Positions 35,523 to 44,924 of a stretch of DNA of 64,000 bases are shown piece after piece (the first letter of the stretch is position 1; the number at the start of each line of letters is the position of its first letter). The notes below the pieces were generated by a model. The model ran no database searches and was not told the origin of the DNA. It saw only the letters and a list, made by a program, of their open reading frames with translations. The stretch spans positions 62,001 through 126,000 of the forward strand of contig JAPLFR010000006.1 of assembly GCA_026390575.1 (NCBI GenBank), given 5' to 3'. The position numbers were made by a program, and so were the translations under genes. This DNA comes from Ignavibacteriales bacterium (lineage in GTDB: Bacteria; Bacteroidota; Ignavibacteria; UBA10030).

Positions 35523-36911
35523 TTATTTCTTCTTTCCGCTTTTCCAGAAATTCGGAAATTCTTTGTAATAATGTGCAACTGTTTTTATACCGCCAAAGAA
35601 GTTGTCGAGATTGATGAATTCATTTGGCGCGTGAGCATTTTCATCAGGCAGACCAAAACCGAGAAGTACCGAATCAATGCCAAGGAGTTTCTTAAAATCT
35701 ACAACGATGGGGATTGATCCCCCTTCACGCTGGTAAAGAGGTTTCTTCCCAAATCCTTTCTCCAATGCAATAACAGCTGCTTGCACACCCGGGCTATCCA
35801 CAGGAGTGATCGCCGGTTCGCCACCATGCAGGTTGCGTACTTTGAGTGAAACGGTTTTCGGCGCAATCGCCTTTAAGTGTTTCTCAAACAATTTCGCAAT
35901 TTTTTCCGACGACTGATCTGGTACCAACCGCATAGAAATTTTTGCAAACGCCTTTGCCGGAAGAACAGTCTTTGCACCCTCCCCTGTATAGCCGCCCCAG
36001 ATACCGTTGCATTCAAGTGTCGGCCTCGCCCAGAGCCGCTCAAGTGTTGTAAATCCTTTTTCACCGTAAAGTTGTTTCACACCGAGTGACGTAGCATACT
36101 TCTTGTCGTTCCATGGCAGTTTTTTAAACGCCACACGTTCAGCTTTGGTCAAAGAACGTACATCATCATACATTCCTTTTACAGTAATGCGGCCGTTCTT
36201 ATCGTGCAGGGATGCAATCATTTCTGTTAATGCCTGAATGGGATTGTGCACCGATCCTCCGAATGAGCCGGAGTGTAAATCGCCACTCGGTCCTGTGAGT
36301 TCTACTTCCATATATGCTAAGCCGCGCAAGGCATAGGTAACCGACGGAACACCTTTTGCGAACATGCCGGAATCAGAAATTACGATCACATCGGCTTTGA
36401 GCAATTCTTTGTGCTCGCTGACAAACTGAGCAAGGTTCTCACTACCAATTTCTTCTTCTCCTTCAAAAATAATTTTAATATTCACCGGCAGTGCATCACC
36501 ATTTTTTAAAAATGCTTCAACAGCTTTGAGATGGATGAATATTTGCCCTTTGTCATCTGAAGCGCCGCGTGCGTACAAATTTTCTCCACGAATTGTTGCC
36601 TCAAACGGTGGCGACTTCCACAAGTCCACGGGGTCTTCCGGCTGTACATCATAATGCCCGTAAACGAGAATCGTTGGCTTGCCCGCCACGCTAAGCCAAT
36701 CCGCATACACTACCGGATGCCCCTTCGTCTCTAAAATTTGCACGTTCTGCAAACCGATGTTCGTCATGTGATTCTTAAGCCACTCGGCAGTACGGCGCAT
36801 CTCTGGTTTGCGTTCTGTTTGTGAGCTGACACTTGGAATTGCAAGGAGTTCTTTCAATTCGCCAAGATAGCGCTCGTGATTGGATTCGATGTACGATAAA
36901 ATCTTTTCCAT
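35523..36911 (-). CDS. M20 family metallopeptidase (dipeptidase)
   Basis: 462 residues. Metal ligands and catalytic residues are in order: His and Asp in VYGHYDVQPED, Asp in YARGASDDKGQ, Glu pair in FEGEEEIGSENL, Asp in VISDSGMF, and the final His in DENAHAPNEF. The lid/dimerisation insert (about 200-390) contains GPSGDLHSGSFGG. This is the pattern of ArgE/DapE/CPG2-like dipeptidases with two zinc ions. AAGGA precedes the ATG at 36911. Cytoplasmic; no signal peptide. Confidence 0.94.
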   Translation of the reverse strand: MEKILSYIESNHERYLGELKELLAIPSVSSQTERKPEMRRTAEWLKNHMTNIGLQNVQILETKGHPVVYADWLSVAGKPTILVYGHYDVQPEDPVDLWKSPPFEATIRGENLYARGASDDKGQIFIHLKAVEAFLKNGDALPVNIKIIFEGEEEIGSENLAQFVSEHKELLKADVIVISDSGMFAKGVPSVTYALRGLAYMEVELTGPSGDLHSGSFGGSVHNPIQALTEMIASLHDKNGRITVKGMYDDVRSLTKAERVAFKKLPWNDKKYATSLGVKQLYGEKGFTTLERLWARPTLECNGIWGGYTGEGAKTVLPAKAFAKISMRLVPDQSSEKIAKLFEKHLKAIAPKTVSLKVRNLHGGEPAITPVDSPGVQAAVIALEKGFGKKPLYQREGGSIPIVVDFKKLLGIDSVLLGFGLPDENAHAPNEFINLDNFFGGIKTVAHYYKEFPNFWKSGKKK

Positions 36912-37079
36912 AGATTTTTCCTTTTGATAAATAAAGAAATTTGTCTATGAAAATATAGGCATTGGAGCAAGGAAAGGCAAGAAGACAAAAGTTCTCTTGT
37001 TGCAGGAAAGACGAAATTCTTCTATCTTTTCCCATCTCTTATATACTACCAATTCAAACAATGAAAATGATAGGTATAT

Positions 37080-37361
37080 ATGAAACAGAAGGCATTCCTA
37101 CTAGTTGTTCTCTCTTTTTCCATTGCACACGCGCATCTATCTCACATCGAAACAAATATACTCAACCCACTTGCATACAATCGAAATGGGAACGAATCCT
37201 GGGCTGCCGGAGAATGGTCAAATAATTCGGTCCATCCTTTGGATAAATTGTTAGCTCTCAGCAGATTTTTTTATGATCCTGAAGCTAAAAGACACCTTGA
37301 GCATGGTACTTCACAGATTACGAGTTTACGTTTGAATAATACAAATTCACTGACGGAATGA
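37080..37361 (+). CDS. Small hypothetical exported protein
   Basis: 93 residues. The first 20 (MKQKAFLLVVLSFSIAHAHL) form a plausible signal peptide; the rest is polar, with SWAAGEWSNNSVHPLDKLLAL. No family recognised. AGGT lies nine bases before the ATG. It precedes the GH3 gene by about 130 bases. It could be the decayed start of a longer exported gene. Confidence 0.35.
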   Translation: MKQKAFLLVVLSFSIAHAHLSHIETNILNPLAYNRNGNESWAAGEWSNNSVHPLDKLLALSRFFYDPEAKRHLEHGTSQITSLRLNNTNSLTE

Positions 37362-37494
37362 ACGTCGCGCAAAAAGCATTGCGGGAATGCGGAACGAGCA
37401 CACATTAATAAAATACGAGATAGATTAGTATATTAAGAATGATATGATGTATTGTAAGCAACTGAATTCTTCAAAGAATCAGAAAGGTTTCAAT

Positions 37495-40140
37495 ATGAAA
37501 ATCATGAAGCTCACAATCTTCATCAATCTTACACTCGCTGCAAATCTTTTATCCAATCCTCCGGATGGAAGAACGAAGTCGGCGCCGTACCAGAATCCTG
37601 CTCTTCCCATCGAAGTTCGTGTCAACGACTTGGTATCTCGAATGACACTTGACGAAAAAATCAGTCAGATGATGAATGCCGCCGATTCGATTAGCAGGTT
37701 AGGCATTCCGGATTATAACTGGTGGAGCGAAGGCCTTCACGGTGTTGCTATCTCAGGCATTGCGACAGTTTTTCCACAATCAATCGGGCTCGCTGCTACA
37801 TGGGACGACAGCTTAGTCAACCGTGTCGGTGATGTTATATCGACAGAGTTCAGGGCAAAATTCAATGATTATCAGAAGAAAGGAGATCATGGCATTTTCA
37901 AAGGATTAACTGTCTGGTCTCCCAATGTGAATATATTTCGCGATCCGCGGTGGGGAAGAGGACAGGAAACATATGGTGAAGATCCGTACCTCACTTCCCG
38001 TATGGGTGTTGCATTTGTAAAAGGTATGCAAGGCAGTGATCCAAAATATTTAAAAGTCGTCTCCACGCCAAAACATTATGCTGTCCACAGCGGGCCTGAA
38101 TCAGAACGCCATCATTTCGATGCCGTGACGGATTATCGCGACTTCGCTGAAACGTACACGCCTGCCTTCAAAGCATGCATTACTGAGGGGGGTGCGTTCT
38201 CCGTTATGGGTGCATATCAACGTTATCTCGCCACTCCGTGTTGTGCGAGTGAGTTGTTGTTGAAAAAAGTGTTGCGTGAGAAATGGAATTTCAAAGGATA
38301 TGTTGTCTCGGATTGCGGTGCTATTTATGATATTTATGGGAATCATAAATTTGTCAGCACACCGGAAGAGGCTTCCGCTCTGGCTGTCCTGGCGGGTTGC
38401 GATCTCGAATGCGGTGATACTTATAAGTATTTAAAAAACGCAGTACAGAAAGGTTTGTTGAAAGAGACGGACATCGATATTTCTGTCAAACGGCTTTTTA
38501 CTGCGCGTTACAAGCTTGGCATGTTCGATCCTCCTGAAACGGTTCGATATGCGCAGATACCAATTTCTGAAAACGATACGCCGGAACATCGTGAACTCGC
38601 ATTGAAGGCAGCGCGCGAATCAATTGTGCTTCTAAAAAATGAGAATAATTTTCTGCCATTAAAGAAAGACACAAAAACGATTGCCGTCATCGGCCCGAAT
38701 GCAAATGTGATCGAAGTGTTGTACGGCAATTACAACGGAGTTTCATCGAAGCCGGTGACACTGCTGGATGGAATAAAGAACCGTGCACCTGCATCAACAA
38801 AAATTATATACGAACCCGGTTCCAACATTGCTGACCAGTCTCCCATTCTAACGGCAATTCCAGAAGATGTTTTCCTTACCGGACACGAAAACGAAAAAGG
38901 TTTAATAGCTGAATATTTTGATAATATGAATTTGGAAGGTGCTCCTTTTCTCACACGGATTGATAAGCTGGTTGACTTTGATTTTATCACTCAGCCGCCA
39001 CTGCCGGATGAAAATATGAAATTTTCCGTCCGATGGACGGGCTGGCTTGTTCCATCTGTCACGGACACGTATTTCATCGGTTTTCTCGGAGATGACGGTT
39101 ATCGAGTCTATCTTGATGATACACTCCTTTATGCAAACTGGACAGACCATGCTCCTACATTGAGTAAAGTCAAGATGGATTTATCCAGAGATAAAAAATA
39201 CAAAATCAGGATTGAGTATTATCAAAACGTAGGTGGTGCAGTTGCCAAATTTCAATGGGCAAAAAATAATGAGAATTATACACAAAAGATTGACGATGCT
39301 GTGAAACAAGCAGACGTGATTATTTATGCCGGCGGAATTTCACCCATGCTTGAAGGAGAAGAAATGCCGATTGATATAGAAGGATTCCATCGTGGTGACC
39401 GCACGTCGCTTGACATACCTGCGGTGCAGGATAATATTTTAAAGAGAATTAAATTATCCGGAAAACCAATTGTCCTCGTATTGTTGAATGGCAGTCCGTT
39501 ATCCGTACAATGGGCAGATAAAAATGCCGATGCAATTCTTGAAACATGGTATCCGGGTGAAGAAGGTGGAAATGCCATAGCAGACGTCATTTTTGGTAAC
39601 TATAATCCGGCAGGACGCCTTCCTCTTACGTTCTATGCATCGGTCCTTGATCTTCCTCCGTTTGAAGATTACAATATGAAAGGTAGAACATATCGCTACT
39701 TCAACGGTACTCCTCTCTATGAGTTTGGTTACGGCTTGAGTTATACAACCTTCATGTATTCAAATATAAAGGCGCCGTCAACTATCAGAACAAATGAGAA
39801 TGTACACATATCGGTTGAAGTTGAAAACACGGGAAAGATGGACGGCGATGAGGTTATTGAATTGTATACAAAGATACTCGATGCCAAGGTGCCTGTACCC
39901 ATTCACACACTTCAGGGTTTCAAGCGTATTTTCCTTACGAAGGGGGAGAAGAAAATTGTTGAATTCAATTTGAAGCCCGAACAGTTTTCTATAATAAACG
40001 ATAAGAATCAACGGGTAGTCGAACCGGGAAGTATTCAGCTCTCCATTGGGGGCTGCCAACCTTCGCAAAAGGCTTTGAGCTCAAGTGATGTACTCAGAAC
40101 CAAGCTGGAAGTAACAGGAGTAGTAAATGTAATCGAATAA
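37495..40140 (+). CDS. GH3 glycoside hydrolase with PA14 insert (beta-glucosidase/xylosidase)
   Basis: 881 residues from ATG 37495 (AAAGG seven bases before; the frame opens upstream to 37444). A short signal-like N-terminus is followed by the GH3 N-terminal barrel (WWSEGLHGVA, WSPNVNIFRDPRWGRGQETY), with the nucleophile Asp in GYVVSDCGAIYD. The GH3 C-terminal domain is split by a PA14 domain (about 470-600: GLIAEYFDNMNLEGAPF, DGYRVYLDDTLLY). A fibronectin-III-like end follows. The SDCGAI form and the CDLECG motif point to the xylosidase-like branch. Probable role: trimming plant or microbial oligosaccharides in the periplasm. Confidence 0.93.
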   Translation: MKIMKLTIFINLTLAANLLSNPPDGRTKSAPYQNPALPIEVRVNDLVSRMTLDEKISQMMNAADSISRLGIPDYNWWSEGLHGVAISGIATVFPQSIGLAATWDDSLVNRVGDVISTEFRAKFNDYQKKGDHGIFKGLTVWSPNVNIFRDPRWGRGQETYGEDPYLTSRMGVAFVKGMQGSDPKYLKVVSTPKHYAVHSGPESERHHFDAVTDYRDFAETYTPAFKACITEGGAFSVMGAYQRYLATPCCASELLLKKVLREKWNFKGYVVSDCGAIYDIYGNHKFVSTPEEASALAVLAGCDLECGDTYKYLKNAVQKGLLKETDIDISVKRLFTARYKLGMFDPPETVRYAQIPISENDTPEHRELALKAARESIVLLKNENNFLPLKKDTKTIAVIGPNANVIEVLYGNYNGVSSKPVTLLDGIKNRAPASTKIIYEPGSNIADQSPILTAIPEDVFLTGHENEKGLIAEYFDNMNLEGAPFLTRIDKLVDFDFITQPPLPDENMKFSVRWTGWLVPSVTDTYFIGFLGDDGYRVYLDDTLLYANWTDHAPTLSKVKMDLSRDKKYKIRIEYYQNVGGAVAKFQWAKNNENYTQKIDDAVKQADVIIYAGGISPMLEGEEMPIDIEGFHRGDRTSLDIPAVQDNILKRIKLSGKPIVLVLLNGSPLSVQWADKNADAILETWYPGEEGGNAIADVIFGNYNPAGRLPLTFYASVLDLPPFEDYNMKGRTYRYFNGTPLYEFGYGLSYTTFMYSNIKAPSTIRTNENVHISVEVENTGKMDGDEVIELYTKILDAKVPVPIHTLQGFKRIFLTKGEKKIVEFNLKPEQFSIINDKNQRVVEPGSIQLSIGGCQPSQKALSSSDVLRTKLEVTGVVNVIE

Positions 40141-40272
40141 AATGTGTCTTTTTCTTTCGTATGGATATCGTCACACGTTAAATATTTTTAGGTAGTCGAT
40201 TTCATCATGTATGAGAATGCCGTAAGAGAAATGAGTTCGATGAAGGCAGTTGGAAGGTATGAGATTAACCTT

Positions 40273-41103
40273 ATGAAAATAACTCACCGACTGTATAGTC
40301 TCATTTTTCTATTTATGACAGCAATTTTCATCTCATCTGCAGACCTTAGGGCATTTGATACAGATGATTCCGTCAAAGCAGAGCATTCATTATTTATCCA
40401 AGGAAAAATCATGAAAGATACTTTACAGCTCCCCTATCTCAAGAAAATCGGACAGCGCGGCAAGATTACTATTTGGGTCGTTGATGGAACCTATGTACGA
40501 ACGCATCTCGACGAAGAGTTCACAAACTACGGCGAGCATTATGGCTTCAAGTGCATTCCAAAAGATGAATTTTGGCTCGATAAAGAAGCCGCAGAAGACG
40601 AGCAGCAATTCTTTATCGATCACCTGCTCGTTGAATATCGTTTGGTTGAGAAAGGTGTGCCCTATGATGACGCATTGGTAAAAGCAGATAAAGCAGAGAT
40701 GGCAGAACGCAAAAAAGCTGGTGATGTGGAAAAGATCACCAAAGGAGGGAATCTCCCCGATCCTACAAAAGCACATGTAAAACTTTGGAAGAAACTCGAA
40801 TCGGGTGTAAGCGTCTGGATTATCGATGGCAGACTCGTGCGCAGTGTCTTTGATATTGACTTTACAGAAGGTGGACATGATCACGTGTACGAATTTGTAC
40901 CGCAGAACGAAGTTTGGATTGACAATGACCTTGAAGAAGCAGAACGTCCGTATGTCCTTCTTCATGAACTACATGAACGAAACCTCATGGCAAAGGGTTG
41001 GACGTACACTAAAGCACATGAAGATTCAAGCAAACTCGAATACTATTGCCGGCATCATCCTGCTGAATTGCATGCGATGCTGGCACAAGAAGGTTGGGAA
41101 TGA
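40273..41103 (+). CDS. Exported protein with duplicated unknown domain (HELHE motif)
   Basis: 276 residues from ATG 40273, chosen because it gives a clean signal peptide (MKITHRLYSLIFLFMTAIF); the frame opens to 40207 and other ATGs exist. Two copies of one domain of about 88 residues follow, at about 60-146 and 174-260. They share the pattern VWxxDGxxVR, DxxFTxxG, PxxExWxD, ExE, then H-x3-E (DHLLVE against HELHE) and KGxxYxxAxxxxxxxE. Copy 2 has HELHER at 231-236 plus clustered CRHHP, which could bind metal; copy 1 lacks two of those residues. I know no function. Follows the GH3 gene by 130 bases. Confidence 0.75.
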   Translation: MKITHRLYSLIFLFMTAIFISSADLRAFDTDDSVKAEHSLFIQGKIMKDTLQLPYLKKIGQRGKITIWVVDGTYVRTHLDEEFTNYGEHYGFKCIPKDEFWLDKEAAEDEQQFFIDHLLVEYRLVEKGVPYDDALVKADKAEMAERKKAGDVEKITKGGNLPDPTKAHVKLWKKLESGVSVWIIDGRLVRSVFDIDFTEGGHDHVYEFVPQNEVWIDNDLEEAERPYVLLHELHERNLMAKGWTYTKAHEDSSKLEYYCRHHPAELHAMLAQEGWE

Positions 41104-41125
41104 ACAAAACGAGCCGATCTTTTGC

Positions 41126-42814
41126 TCACCTCCCTTTCAATCCTAATAATTTATCGTACGTCTTTTTGTTCTTGAGAATATTGATTGCGGTCTGCAATTG
41201 CTTATCGGTGGCAAACATTGATTCAAATCGGGCTTTATCGCCTTTCATCCGTGCAAGGATTTCTGTTTTGAGCGCATCGCGGATATCCTCTTGATAACGA
41301 TGAATCTGCTCACCTTTTCCAGATTTCAACTCTTTCTCCAATTTGCTGATACCGTCCAAAAAGGATTGATCGTACCGTGCATTCGTTGCAAGGGTACGCA
41401 GCTCTTTTAGTTTCATTTCTCCTTCATCTTGATACTCGAATCCTTTATCTTTAATGAACACTTCAAAGTCTTCAATCATTGCATCGGTGACTTCAAAAGT
41501 GTCTGGAATCGCTTTCTTCTCCGCAGCAAAATGATTGGCATACTTAAAGAACATAGACTTACGATTGAGTTCTTCAAGATACATGTTGCGCACAGTATCC
41601 GATACAATTGTATCCGGCAGAATACCTCCGCTCTCCCACACGCGCCTGTTATGCGCCGTGCGGAATTCACGTCTCAGACTGTCGGGCTTGGTTGTTACAT
41701 TGCCGTCACCATCACGATGCCAATAATCAACTTCCTGGATGCACCTCCCGCTCGGTGTATAGTAACGTGCGGTTGTGATCTTGAGTGATGCATTTTCTGA
41801 TAACCGGGAGATTGTCTGCACCAATCCTTTTCCAAACGTGCGTGTACCTACCAAAACACCTCGGTCGAGGTCCTGAATGGCACCTCCGACAATTTCGCTT
41901 GCGCTGGCACTAAACCGATTCACCAGCACTGCCGTCGGAATATCCTTCAGCATCTGTGTCTCTGAAGAGTAATATCTCCGTTCTGAATCGCTTTTACGTC
42001 CGTGCGTAGTAACTACAAGACTGCTTTCAGGAACGAACTTAGAAACCACTTCAACAGCGCTTTCGAGTAATCCACCAGGATTGTCGCGAAGATCAAGCAC
42101 AATTCCCTTTAATTCTCCCTTTGCCCGCAAATCCTTGATAGTGTTGCGTAAATCTTCTCCTGCTGTCCGTGAAAATCTTTCGAGCCGAACATAACCGATG
42201 CCATCCACAACATATCCTGCATAAGCAATATTGTGCACGGAAATTTCTTCACGCATCAATACAAAGTCAATGGGTTTCTTTTCGCCTTCTCGTTCTATCT
42301 TCATTTTCAATTCTGTTCCAGGAGCGCCGCGTACAAACTGGCGAATAGCTTCCAGCGAAATCCCTTTTGTTGGTTTTCCTTCCACTTCAATAATTCTATC
42401 GCCAACTTCAACCCCTTGCTTTGCGGCAGAGAATCCTTCGAGTAAATTTATCACTGTCACATAACCATCACGCAGACCGATGGTAACACCAACGCCGCCG
42501 TATTTACCATTCGTAATGAGATCGATTTCATCGTTCTCTTTCTCACCAATGTACACTGTGTATGGATCCAGGGTTCTCAGCATTCCGTCGATGCCGGCGC
42601 GCATGAATTCTTCCGGATCGAGAGAATCAACATAATTGATAGTAATTTCTTTGTACACTTTGCTGTACGTGTCAATACCGCGGTAAATTTTCAAATAGTA
42701 CTCGGCATCGCCGCCTTCTGAGACGAATCCGAAAAATGTCAGCGCCAAAAGAGGAACAAGAATAAAAACCGCACTATGCGTTTTGTTCCGTGAACTTAAT
42801 CGTGTTCGATTCAT
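41126..42814 (-). CDS. ctpA: S41 C-terminal processing peptidase
   Basis: 562 residues from ATG 42814, which has GGAG nine bases upstream; an ATG at 42835 overlapping the tmk stop is the alternative. Signal anchor (about 15-35), PDZ domain (about 90-175, YGGVGVTIGLRDG), then the S41 catalytic core with Ser in RFSASASEIVGGA and Lys in GTRTFGKGLVQT (Ser/Lys dyad). A long helical C-terminal tail (about 400-562) follows, longer than in E. coli-type Ctp proteins. Probably trims periplasmic or outer-membrane proteins. Possibly co-transcribed with tmk. Confidence 0.94.
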   Translation of the reverse strand: MNRTRLSSRNKTHSAVFILVPLLALTFFGFVSEGGDAEYYLKIYRGIDTYSKVYKEITINYVDSLDPEEFMRAGIDGMLRTLDPYTVYIGEKENDEIDLITNGKYGGVGVTIGLRDGYVTVINLLEGFSAAKQGVEVGDRIIEVEGKPTKGISLEAIRQFVRGAPGTELKMKIEREGEKKPIDFVLMREEISVHNIAYAGYVVDGIGYVRLERFSRTAGEDLRNTIKDLRAKGELKGIVLDLRDNPGGLLESAVEVVSKFVPESSLVVTTHGRKSDSERRYYSSETQMLKDIPTAVLVNRFSASASEIVGGAIQDLDRGVLVGTRTFGKGLVQTISRLSENASLKITTARYYTPSGRCIQEVDYWHRDGDGNVTTKPDSLRREFRTAHNRRVWESGGILPDTIVSDTVRNMYLEELNRKSMFFKYANHFAAEKKAIPDTFEVTDAMIEDFEVFIKDKGFEYQDEGEMKLKELRTLATNARYDQSFLDGISKLEKELKSGKGEQIHRYQEDIRDALKTEILARMKGDKARFESMFATDKQLQTAINILKNKKTYDKLLGLKGR

Positions 42815-42831
42815 ACAACTTCGCTCCAAGA

Positions 42832-43452
42832 TCATTTCTGTGTGGTGAGTGCTTTTGTCACATGCTGCCAGATAAGTTCATGCAGATCATCGATGGGCTG
42901 TAATCCATTTATGACGCAGTACCGGGATTCCGTCTTTGCAATTTGAAGGAATCCGTTTCTGGCGCGTTCGTAAAATTCAATGTTGTTCGATTCCATCCGA
43001 TCCTTATTTGTTTTTGCTGAATGCATGCGTTTTTCAATTTCCCGTATGGGGATATCAAGAAAGAACGTCACATCGGGCGCTAATCCGCCAGTGGCATATC
43101 GGTTAATTGCATGGATCACTTCGAGTGGAATGCCTCTGCCAAAGCCTTGATATGCAGTCGTGGAATCATAATAGCGGTCGCAAATGACCACCATACCGGC
43201 CTCAAGCGCCGGACGCACAACCTCTTGAATCAACTGTGAGCGGCTTGCAGAGAAGAGAAATAACTCACTTGCTTCCGTCATACCATCGTTGTTTTTATCG
43301 AGCAGCATCTTGCGAATTTTTTCGCCTATGTCTGTGCCGCCCGGCTCGCGTAGAACGAGCACACGATGATCCTGCACTGTGAGACGATCGGCAAGCAGTT
43401 GTACTTGCGTTGACTTGCCTGAATAATCGAGACCTTCAAACGTGATGAGCAT
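42832..43452 (-). CDS. tmk: Thymidylate kinase
   Basis: 206 residues. P-loop FEGLDYSGKSTQVQLL, the DR(Y/H) motif in VICDRYYDSTTAYQGFG, LREPGGTDIGE, and the lid region DIPIREIEKR. Phosphorylates dTMP to dTDP. Its stop overlaps the upstream alternative start of ctpA by four bases. Confidence 0.97.
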   Translation of the reverse strand: MLITFEGLDYSGKSTQVQLLADRLTVQDHRVLVLREPGGTDIGEKIRKMLLDKNNDGMTEASELFLFSASRSQLIQEVVRPALEAGMVVICDRYYDSTTAYQGFGRGIPLEVIHAINRYATGGLAPDVTFFLDIPIREIEKRMHSAKTNKDRMESNNIEFYERARNGFLQIAKTESRYCVINGLQPIDDLHELIWQHVTKALTTQK

Positions 43453-43827
43453 GGGAATGAATGCTGTGGCGAGTGGTTAAATAATTATCTGGTGATTTAT
43501 TACTGATTGTGATGGTTAAGATTTGAGATTTGTATTTTGTACTGCTCTGTATTTCTTTTTTTATTCCTGCATACTGCTTTTAAAATACCTAAATTAGCTT
43601 TGTTAAGCAAACAAATGAATCATATTGGACAGTTCCAATAAGGTTTTGTCGCTTTCAATTCCATTGAAAAACAATGAAAATCTTTGACAATAAGTCAATA
43701 TTTTTTAGATGATGACGAATTATTTTATTATAATACTATTCATATGTTTGACAAATATTTGTATTTACTCTATGGTATAGCGGTTTTAAATAAATTGTCA
43801 TCTTATTAATGTATGCCAGGTGTTTCT
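43453..43827. other. AT-rich non-coding gap
   Basis: 375 bases between the divergent tmk gene and a small plus-strand gene. It is strongly AT-rich toward 43700-43800. I see no convincing ORF, hairpin or repeat; promoters for both genes presumably lie here. Confidence 0.4.
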
Positions 43828-44094
43828 ATGCTCCATTGGTTCTTGTTAGCCGGCAATGAGACTGAGAAATTGAAAACGAAATTCATCAGTTATTATTCCG
43901 ACCATAATTCTCCTAAGGGTATCGCATTATGGAAGTGGAAAAAAACATGTTGGATATGCGCGCCGGCAGACTTCAAGCAAGATATTCTTGCTGCATTTGT
44001 AAAATATGGAATAATTGAATTCTCTTCTGCGCCCTCTCCATCAGACATAGAATTTTTGTACGGCGACGATCAATCTCTTAACTCTCTGTCATAG
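43828..44094 (+). CDS. Small hypothetical protein
   Basis: 88 residues from ATG 43828, preceded by AGGTG at five bases; an ATG at 43813 is in frame. The middle contains WKWKKTCWICAPADFKQDIL with two cysteines, and the end is acidic and Ser-rich. No signal peptide or family recognised. It lies 105 bases upstream of an ECF sigma gene on the same strand. Confidence 0.45.
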   Translation: MLHWFLLAGNETEKLKTKFISYYSDHNSPKGIALWKWKKTCWICAPADFKQDILAAFVKYGIIEFSSAPSPSDIEFLYGDDQSLNSLS

Positions 44095-44199
44095 ACATTA
44101 AACTCATCAGAGGACTAATCACAACTTCACCTTTCTTGCTCCTCTCAACTTTTTTCACTACAATAATTTAGAAAATGAAGCGGTGACAGATAGTTCAGG

Positions 44200-44865
44200 A
44201 TGCCTCAAGCACACAAGAAACATACTCCACCTCCTTCTCCGATTTCAACTCCCAAAGCATTGAGTGCACTCGAGCAAAGGCGATTTGAATCGCGTAAAGA
44301 GGATTCCACACTCATCCAGCAAGCGCTTGCTGGCGAGCAGAATGCATTTCGTAAACTCCGGCTCAAATACTATTCGCCAATCTTCAAACTCATCAACCGA
44401 ATGATACGCAGCCGCGAGGAAGTAGAAGATCTGACGCAGGAAGCGTTCATAAAAGCATTTACTTCGCTCGCCAGTTTCAATGAAGAATACTCCTTCTCAA
44501 CTTGGCTTTATAAAATAGCAACGAACAACGCAATTGACCACGTCCGGAAACGAAAACTTCAGACGTTTTCCATCAACAAACCTATTGAATCAGAAGAAAG
44601 CGATTATTCGTTTGAGCTGCCGGACACAGATCCGGAGCCGGATCAAGAACTTATTGCCACCCAACGGAAGAAGATGTTAGACGATGCAATGGATTCGCTG
44701 CCGGCAAAGTATAGACAGGTAATTCTTATGCGCCACGTAGACGAAAAAGAATACCAAGAAATTGCCAAAACATTGAAACTTCCGCTTGGAACAGTAAAGG
44801 CACACATCTTTCGCGCCCGCGAACTCCTCTATAAACAACTCCGCGACAAAATGCGTCATTATTGA
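44200..44865 (+). CDS. ECF-type RNA polymerase sigma factor
   Basis: 221 residues. A Pro-rich N-terminal tail of about 40 residues is followed by sigma region 2 (FRKLRLKYYSPIFKLINRMI, DLTQEAFIKAFTSL, FSTWLYKIATNNAIDHVRKR) and region 4 (DSLPAKYRQVILMRHVDEKE, GTVKAHIFRARELL). Region 3 is absent, as expected of ECF factors. No anti-sigma factor is next door; the exported beta-rich protein 60 bases downstream may be a regulatory partner or target. Confidence 0.95.
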   Translation: MPQAHKKHTPPPSPISTPKALSALEQRRFESRKEDSTLIQQALAGEQNAFRKLRLKYYSPIFKLINRMIRSREEVEDLTQEAFIKAFTSLASFNEEYSFSTWLYKIATNNAIDHVRKRKLQTFSINKPIESEESDYSFELPDTDPEPDQELIATQRKKMLDDAMDSLPAKYRQVILMRHVDEKEYQEIAKTLKLPLGTVKAHIFRARELLYKQLRDKMRHY

Positions 44866-44924
44866 GATTCCGTGCAACTTCTTCCGCGGTAACTACGTAA
44901 TATCAAGAGGTATAGGGGTATCTC

